From the NCBI GenBank assembly GCA_964569845.1, contig CAZMUQ010000038.1, forward strand, positions 1 through 9,771: a DNA stretch of 9,771 bases. The letters run 5' to 3'. The stretch is from CAZMUQ01 sp964569845. Lineage in GTDB: Archaea > Thermoproteota > Bathyarchaeia > Hecatellales > Hecatellaceae. Positions 5,800-9,771 of this stretch are shown here, one piece after another. The translations under genes and the position numbers were made by a program. Every line of letters starts with the position of its first letter. The first letter of the stretch is position 1. The notes below the pieces were generated by a model, which had not been told where the DNA came from, did not search any database, and saw only the letters and a program-made list of their open reading frames with translations.

Positions 5800-6569
5800 C
5801 TAATAGGCTTTTCAAACTTAAAATTCCATTCATCTGTGGAAAACTTTTTAGCATAAGTTTCTGCTTTCCTTTTTTCATTCTCAGTTAACTCTCCATTTAT
5901 AAGTTTAACCTTTAAAGCTTCTTCAAACCCCTCCTTTAAGTAAATTTTAAGCTCCTCGATGGTTAATGGCTTTCTTCTAAGCTTTAAAAGCTCCCTATTA
6001 ATCCATGTAACTCTTTCATCTAAGGAGGAAATTTTTTCTTTAAGTTTTTCCTTGTTAAGTAAATTTTTAAAGGTTTCTAGGTCAAGGTTTAGGTAAATAA
6101 ATCCGTGTTGAAGAATTTTACCCCAAATTCTAGCTTGAGCGCTTCCAGAAACTTTTTTGCCATCGACTTCAACATCACTTATACGTGTAAGATAAGCATT
6201 TAATCCGATTTTTCTAAGAGCTAAAACAATACCGCTACAAATAGTAGTGTAGACTTCTTCAATACTTTCCATTGTTTCCTTTTCCTCTTTAAGAATTATT
6301 GAATATGATAATATGTCAGGATCTAAAGGACCAATGCTACCACCACTAACCCTACGTACAAATTTAATCCCTAATTCGTAGCACTTCTTAAGATCAAGTT
6401 TTTCTTCAACCCTTTGAAAATATCCAACTGTGAGAGTTGGCTTAATTGATCTCCAAAAAATTAAGGTTGGCCTAAATCTTCTTGAGCGCGCTATAGCTTC
6501 CTCTACTCCATGGACTTTTTCAAGCTGAATAAGGTTTAAATCTACGAAACGTAAACTTTTAACCTCCAT
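5790..6569 (-). CDS. lplA: Lipoate-protein ligase, LplA type with fused C-terminal segment (sLpl(AB)-like)
   Basis: This enzyme activates lipoate or octanoate with ATP and transfers it to the lysine of a carrier protein. The 259-residue sequence has the BPL/LplA/LipB fold: RRVSGGS (72-78) is the substrate-binding loop, and DGKKVSGSAQ (136-145) carries the lysine that positions the acyl-AMP. The C-terminal part (about 185-259), ending in KKFSTDEWNF, resembles the small LplB-type domain, so both parts of the bipartite archaeal ligase appear fused. The His usually following the GG loop is absent (GPLDPD is found instead). ATG at 6569 overlaps the carrier gene by 11 bases with AAGGA upstream, indicating translational coupling. 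The immediate neighbour is its likely substrate, and the LipS pair in the same operon makes ligation followed by sulfur insertion the likely order. I infer octanoate use; lipoate scavenging is also possible. Confidence 0.9.
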   Translation of the reverse strand: MEVKSLRFVDLNLIQLEKVHGVEEAIARSRRFRPTLIFWRSIKPTLTVGYFQRVEEKLDLKKCYELGIKFVRRVSGGSIGPLDPDILSYSIILKEEKETMESIEEVYTTICSGIVLALRKIGLNAYLTRISDVEVDGKKVSGSAQARIWGKILQHGFIYLNLDLETFKNLLNKEKLKEKISSLDERVTWINRELLKLRRKPLTIEELKIYLKEGFEEALKVKLINGELTENEKRKAETYAKKFSTDEWNFKFEKPISFS

Positions 6570-6987
6570 ATTTTTCCTTCTCCTTTCTGATTATTTTCTC
6601 AAAATATCTTGCAGCCTTTTTGACATCTAAAAGCTTTTTAAATTCATCTTTTTTTGTTGGGTTAATTTTACATATCCATCCTTCACCGTAAGGATCATTA
6701 TTTATTTTTTCAGGTTTCTCTCTTAAAACTTCATTAACTTCTGCAATTTTCCCTGTTAATGGTGATGTAACCTTAACTACAGCTTTAATAGTTTCAAATG
6801 AGGCTACGGTTCCGTTTCTTTTAACATTTTGACCAATAAGTGGTAAATCCACATGAACTATACCTTTAGCCAAAGACTGCCCTAAACTTGTCAAACCTAT
6901 AGTAGCTTCATCATTCTCAATTTTAACCCATACATGCTTCCTACTATACAGTAAATTGTCCGGAAAATAGAATTCTTCAACCATCAT
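6559..6987 (-). CDS. gcvH: GcvH-like lipoyl carrier protein
   Basis: This small protein carries a lipoyl group on a swinging lysine, either as H protein of glycine cleavage or as another lipoate-binding protein. It has the GcvH fold: YSRKHVWVKIENDEATIGLT near the N-terminus, then FETIKA with the modified lysine at residue 68 (numbered from 6987), then SPLTGKIAEVNE and NDPYGEGW. The C-terminus runs about 25 Lys/Glu-rich residues past the usual end. ATG at 6987 or the adjacent ATG at 6984 is preferred. A GTG at 6999 has no Shine-Dalgarno motif before it, while GGGTG and AGGGG precede the ATG pair. No glycine cleavage P or T protein gene is present in the window. The gene sits between the LipS pair and the ligase, so it is their probable substrate. 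Whether it serves glycine cleavage or a sulfur-linked system such as sHdr cannot be decided. Confidence 0.9.
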   Translation of the reverse strand: MMVEEFYFPDNLLYSRKHVWVKIENDEATIGLTSLGQSLAKGIVHVDLPLIGQNVKRNGTVASFETIKAVVKVTSPLTGKIAEVNEVLREKPEKINNDPYGEGWICKINPTKKDEFKKLLDVKKAARYFEKIIRKEKEKYGG

Positions 6988-7038
6988 ACCCCTACACACC
7001 CGAAAAATTTTGTTAAGAAGAAGATTATTTATGAGAAG

Positions 7039-8058
7039 TTAAAACTTTATCTCTTCTATATTAACAGCACAACAGCACATATTCTCCTTAAACCTTTTAA
7101 CCCTTAAACCCAATTTTTCAGCTTCCATTAAAGCTGACTTTGACGGTACAGCTATACTTGAAATTCCGGCTTTGATAGCTAAGCTATCAACAGCATCCCT
7201 GTAAACTCCTCCTGGTCTAACGCATCCAAGTGAGATTGGTGTTTCAGGTAGCATTAAATTTGCTATAGCAACAATTTTTGCTACATCTTCAGGTTTTGGT
7301 GGTTGAACATTTTCCATTGCTGTTCCAATTGTAGGAATAAGGATTGTTAAAACTAAAACTGAGGGAGGATATTTTGAAACTATTTCTAAAGCTTTTAATT
7401 CACCTTTAATTACACCAAAATCAAGCCCAATACATATATGAGGAGAAATATTTTTTACTCCAGCTTTTTTCATATCTTTAAGCATTTTTTCATAATCCGT
7501 TGGCTTAATATTTAATCCGTAAACTTGCATAGTAGTTTTAGCATCACCAACAACATCAGGAAGCATTGCATCAACTCCAGCTTTAACAAGGTTTTTTGAA
7601 TCTTCATACCCTATTAATCCTGTGTGAGCTTCAATAAAAAAATTAAATTTTTCCTTTAAAGTTTTGATTGCATCAAGAAAAAGGTTTAAAGGAACAACAC
7701 CATCCTTCCTACTACCTCCACTTAGCAAAATACCTTTAATACCCTGCTTGTGGAGAATTTTGCCAATATTAACAAGTTTTTCTTGATTTTCAGCCGGTAT
7801 CATATGTTTAAGGTAGTATTTATTACAATGCTTACAATTTAACTCGCAATTATAGCCTGTAATAGATATAGGTGGGAAGGCTTTCTCATAAAAGCTTACT
7901 TTTCCACCAGTTTTCCTAAAAAATATCTGAAGTGAAACTTCTAAAAGCTTTTTAAAGTTTTCACCTTCAACATTAAAAAGAATTTCAGCTTCTTTAAGTG
8001 TTAAACTTAAACCCGAATTAGCTTTATCAAGCAATTCTTTAATGTTTTCTTTACTCAT
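7039..8058 (-). CDS. Radical SAM lipoyl synthase protein, LipS1/LipS2 type (COG1856-like)
   Basis: This is one of the two radical-SAM proteins that together replace LipA by inserting sulfur at C6 and C8 of protein-bound octanoate. The 339-residue protein has the SAM-cluster motif C71-x3-C75-x2-C78 (CELNCKHC), a SAM-binding LLSGGS (111-116), and a TIM-barrel pattern of strands. It also has C279 in GCVRPGG and a rare C328-C329-C330 run near the C-terminus, which could bind a second Fe-S cluster. The frame is open upstream to 8178, but that would overlap the preceding gene by about 100 bases. ATG at 8058 begins MSKENIKELL and has AAGGTGA 11 bases upstream. I recognise the COG1856 type from the context, but I am not certain which of LipS1 and LipS2 it is, so no symbol is given. 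The gap to the next LipS gene is 16 bases. Confidence 0.87.
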   Translation of the reverse strand: MSKENIKELLDKANSGLSLTLKEAEILFNVEGENFKKLLEVSLQIFFRKTGGKVSFYEKAFPPISITGYNCELNCKHCNKYYLKHMIPAENQEKLVNIGKILHKQGIKGILLSGGSRKDGVVPLNLFLDAIKTLKEKFNFFIEAHTGLIGYEDSKNLVKAGVDAMLPDVVGDAKTTMQVYGLNIKPTDYEKMLKDMKKAGVKNISPHICIGLDFGVIKGELKALEIVSKYPPSVLVLTILIPTIGTAMENVQPPKPEDVAKIVAIANLMLPETPISLGCVRPGGVYRDAVDSLAIKAGISSIAVPSKSALMEAEKLGLRVKRFKENMCCCAVNIEEIKF

Positions 8059-8074
8059 AATGTTTAGCTTCACC

Positions 8075-9082
8075 TTAAATTTTAAGTCTTCTAGAAAGCT
8101 GTTTAATAGTAAGTTTAACCTCATTTTTTTTAAGTTTTCTTGGAAAATTATACATTTCACTTGGTGTTTCTGTTGCAAATGGCCTATTACAGTGTGGGCA
8201 TCCTGTTGTTTGGAAAGGTTTACCTGACCTAATAATCTTTAAAAGCTTTCTTTTATCAATGTTAAAGCTGAGAATTTTACCTTCATTATCGAAGATTATA
8301 TCCCTCAGTTTTAATGTGTTTGAGGCTATAAGGTAGTGTGCTAACTGAATAATTCTATAGCTGGTTATAGACGGCTTTTTTGCTTCCCCTAATAATGTTT
8401 TAGGTATTGGAGTAAATGCAAACAAGCCGCAATAAACACCTAAATCATAAAGTTTTTGGATTGTTTCAACTAAATCCTTTTCTTTTTCTCCAAGTCCAAC
8501 TATTAGATGTGTTCCAACTTTTCCTTTACCAAAAACTTCTAAAGCTTCCCCAAATTTTTTCCAATAAACCTCCCAAGTATAGGGGTTACCAGCTTTAACA
8601 CCCTTAACATTGTTAAAAACATCTTTTGAAGCTGCATCTAAGGGTATAACTATGTTATCAACTCCCACTTCAAAAAGTTCAACTATTTTATCTTTAGGGA
8701 TGGGATGAACTGAAGCTGAAATTGGAATATCAACTTTAAGCTTAATATTTTTAACTAAACTTTTAAGGTCATTAATCATCCAAGGATAATTTAATGTTTG
8801 AATGCAAACCCTGAAAATTCTTCCAGCTTTAAAAGCTTTTTCTAAACCATCCAAAACAGTTTTTACAGGGTAAGGAGGGTATAAGGCTCTAGCAATTCTA
8901 CAAACTTCGGCGGAGCTGTCTCTTGCTTGAGCACAAAATTTACAGTTAGCTGAACATCTTCCATCAAAAAATGTTTGTAGGTATGCTGTAGTAGGCTTTT
9001 CAGCTAAAAAAGTAAGGTCTAAACCTAGGATGGTAGATGTTCCCAGGGAGACTCTAACATATTCAGGTGTTTTCCAACCCGT
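8075..9082 (-). CDS. Radical SAM lipoyl synthase protein, LipS1/LipS2 type (COG2516-like, biotin synthase-related)
   Basis: This is the second LipS protein. The complete reading is 335 residues. It begins with the family N-terminus EYVRVSLGTSTILGL, then PTTAYLQTFFDGR, and the SAM-cluster motif C43-x3-C47-x2-C50 (CSANCKFC). Near the C-terminus CPHCNRPFATETP (C295, C298) probably helps bind an auxiliary Fe-S cluster, followed by YNFP. The first ordinary start codon is a TTG at 8854, which would remove 76 residues including the whole SAM-cluster motif, so it cannot be the true start. An in-frame TAA at 9083-9085 limits the N-terminus. The next codon, ACG at 9082, lies six bases after AAGGTGA, and I take it as the start although it is non-canonical. 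The gene begins 18 bases after the DUF2284 gene. A point error in the assembly (ATG read as ACG) would also explain this. Confidence 0.87.
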   Translation of the reverse strand, partial: TGWKTPEYVRVSLGTSTILGLDLTFLAEKPTTAYLQTFFDGRCSANCKFCAQARDSSAEVCRIARALYPPYPVKTVLDGLEKAFKAGRIFRVCIQTLNYPWMINDLKSLVKNIKLKVDIPISASVHPIPKDKIVELFEVGVDNIVIPLDAASKDVFNNVKGVKAGNPYTWEVYWKKFGEALEVFGKGKVGTHLIVGLGEKEKDLVETIQKLYDLGVYCGLFAFTPIPKTLLGEAKKPSITSYRIIQLAHYLIASNTLKLRDIIFDNEGKILSFNIDKRKLLKIIRSGKPFQTTGCPHCNRPFATETPSEMYNFPRKLKKNEVKLTIKQLSRRLKI

Positions 9083-9088
9083 TTAACC

Positions 9089-9095
9089 TCACCTT
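9089..9095 (-). promoter_or_regulatory. Shine-Dalgarno site supporting the ACG start of the LipS gene
   Basis: AAGGTGA on the minus strand is followed by GGTTAA and then ACG at 9082. The same AAGGTGA motif precedes the other LipS gene. A TAA in the LipS frame between this site and the ACG rules out any start further upstream. Confidence 0.6.
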
Positions 9096-9100
9096 ACCAG

Positions 9101-9682
9101 CTAACTTTTTCCTAGTGAAAGTTTGTTAATTTCTTGCTTAAAGAAGTTTATAAGATTGTTGTGGTTGACGGTATTTTTGTTTGTAAGGCATCCTCCAATA
9201 GCTGTTAATTCGCTTTTCTTCCAGCTTAACTTATGATTTAATGCTAAAAAAGTTTTTTCTACATCTAAGCCTATACCTGTAATTGAGTATCTTTTCTTCT
9301 CAGGGTAAATGCAGGGTTTAAAACTTTCTGCTGCACATTTCTCACATATTTTGCATTCACCAGCAATTAGGCATAATCCATCAAGCTCCTTCTCAACTTT
9401 TAAACCATAATAATGAATAATTTTTGCAAGCATATTCCAATCATCCAAATTTCCATCTTTAGCATGAAGAATGTATACAAGAATTTTTCTAAACTTATTT
9501 CTTAAAAAAGTAGTTGTTGGAGCTAGGGGTGGGCAAGCATAATTGTTTCCGTAGTTTCTACAAACCTTACATTTATCTCTTATAGTTGAGGGTTCATTAA
9601 CTAGAAGTTTTTCTAAACTAAAAAGTTTAGCTTTATAAGTTAGCTTTAAACCGCAAATCTTTAAAGTCTTTTCATAGTACAT
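9101..9682 (-). CDS. Cys-rich DUF2284 (predicted metal-binding) protein
   Basis: This 193-residue protein matches the DUF2284 family by its cysteine pattern: C38-x2-C41-RNYGNNYACPP (C50) in the first half, then GLCLIAGECKICEKCA (C103, C109, C112, C115) and C123-IYPEKKRYSITGIGLDVEK. These cysteines could hold one or two Fe-S clusters; the family's biochemical role is not known to me. There is no signal peptide or membrane segment. The start is fixed: ATG at 9682 is the only one, with an in-frame TAG three codons before it. There is no Shine-Dalgarno motif upstream, and AT-rich TATA-like bases (about 9696-9722) lie close by, so the message may be leaderless or nearly so. It is the first gene of the lipoylation operon, 18 bases ahead of a LipS gene, which suggests a role in the operon's sulfur or Fe-S chemistry. 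Confidence 0.82.
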   Translation of the reverse strand: MYYEKTLKICGLKLTYKAKLFSLEKLLVNEPSTIRDKCKVCRNYGNNYACPPLAPTTTFLRNKFRKILVYILHAKDGNLDDWNMLAKIIHYYGLKVEKELDGLCLIAGECKICEKCAAESFKPCIYPEKKRYSITGIGLDVEKTFLALNHKLSWKKSELTAIGGCLTNKNTVNHNNLINFFKQEINKLSLGKS

Positions 9683-9771
9683 TGTACACTAAATTTACTT
9701 TTATTAGCTCCATCATTAATTACATTACTTTTATGGTGAACAGGCTGTCGAAAAATTCTAGGGGCTTTTTG
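9683..9771. other. AT-rich upstream region of the lipoylation operon
   Basis: These 89 bases hold the putative promoter of the DUF2284 gene (CTAATAAAAGTA at 9696-9707 or GTAATTAATGATGG at 9709-9722 on the minus strand are weak TATA candidates). I see no supported gene. The far end becomes less AT-rich, and the window closes before its nature is clear. Confidence 0.35.

Noticed and set aside
8059..8178. Forty-residue N-terminal extension of the COG1856-like LipS protein
   Set aside because: It would overlap the preceding LipS gene by about 100 bases, its residues do not look like family sequence, and the ATG at 8058 has a matching Shine-Dalgarno motif.
8852..8854. TTG at 8854 as start of the COG2516-like LipS protein
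   Set aside because: It would delete the SAM-cluster motif and the conserved N-terminus that are encoded in the same frame directly upstream.
9733..9771. Plus-strand ATG at 9733 as the start of a divergent gene
   Set aside because: Only 13 codons are visible before the window ends, with no Shine-Dalgarno motif, and the residues are not recognisable.
9691..9771. Minus-strand open frame running in from the window edge toward the DUF2284 gene
   Set aside because: It has no family match, runs out of frame into the start of DUF2284 and stops shortly after; likely a chance open frame.
1..9771. CRISPR arrays, tRNA or rRNA genes
   Set aside because: Intergenic regions are short and show no spaced direct repeats of CRISPR type, no cloverleaf and no rRNA-like sequence; the 20-bp phased units before cdc48 have no spacers.

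Overview
The window looks like an AT-rich archaeal chromosome segment. It carries a two-AAA-domain Cdc48/VAT ATPase and the archaeal sulfide-to-homocysteine gene set (COG1900 + NIL-ferredoxin + COG2122). It also carries the two-protein LipS lipoyl synthase pathway rather than bacterial LipA. TATA-like boxes lie ahead of several genes, and many starts have GGTGA/GGAGG Shine-Dalgarno motifs. All ten intact genes are on the minus strand, so transcription runs from high to low coordinates. The phylum cannot be fixed from this sequence alone; a Bathyarchaeia/Thermoproteota-like lineage is a guess.

Layout in transcription order. (1) 9682-5790 is a compact lipoylation operon: a Cys-rich DUF2284 protein, two radical-SAM lipoyl synthase proteins of the LipS1/LipS2 type, a GcvH-like lipoyl carrier protein, and a lipoate-protein ligase. 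Together these could ligate octanoate or lipoate to the carrier lysine and insert both sulfurs. (2) 5799-5541 is the decayed 3' end of an IS200/IS605-type tnpB. It keeps what looks like an omega-RNA scaffold, with a perfect 8-bp loop-to-3'-end pseudoknot and an 8-bp hairpin. (3) 5527-2756 is a promoter followed by three overlapping genes for homocysteine synthesis from aspartate semialdehyde and sulfide: COG1900 with two CBS domains, NIL/2x[4Fe-4S], and a COG2122/ApbE-like protein. (4) 2670-24 holds a small ArsR-like winged-helix regulator followed by cdc48.

Three observations stand out. First, cdc48 and the regulator share a palindromic operator-like site. Ahead of cdc48 it occurs as three units spaced exactly 20 bp apart over the TATA box and expected start site. 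Ahead of the regulator there is one good copy and one degenerate copy, again 20 bp apart. This suggests an autoregulated stress switch analogous to Phr of Pyrococcus. Second, two genes (COG1900 and one LipS protein) have no ATG, GTG or TTG where conservation places their N-terminus, but have ATA and ACG six or seven bases behind good Shine-Dalgarno motifs. Using the first ordinary start codon would remove the radical-SAM CxxxCxxC motif from the LipS protein. Third, the DUF2284 gene heads the lipoylation operon and is a candidate new partner of that pathway.
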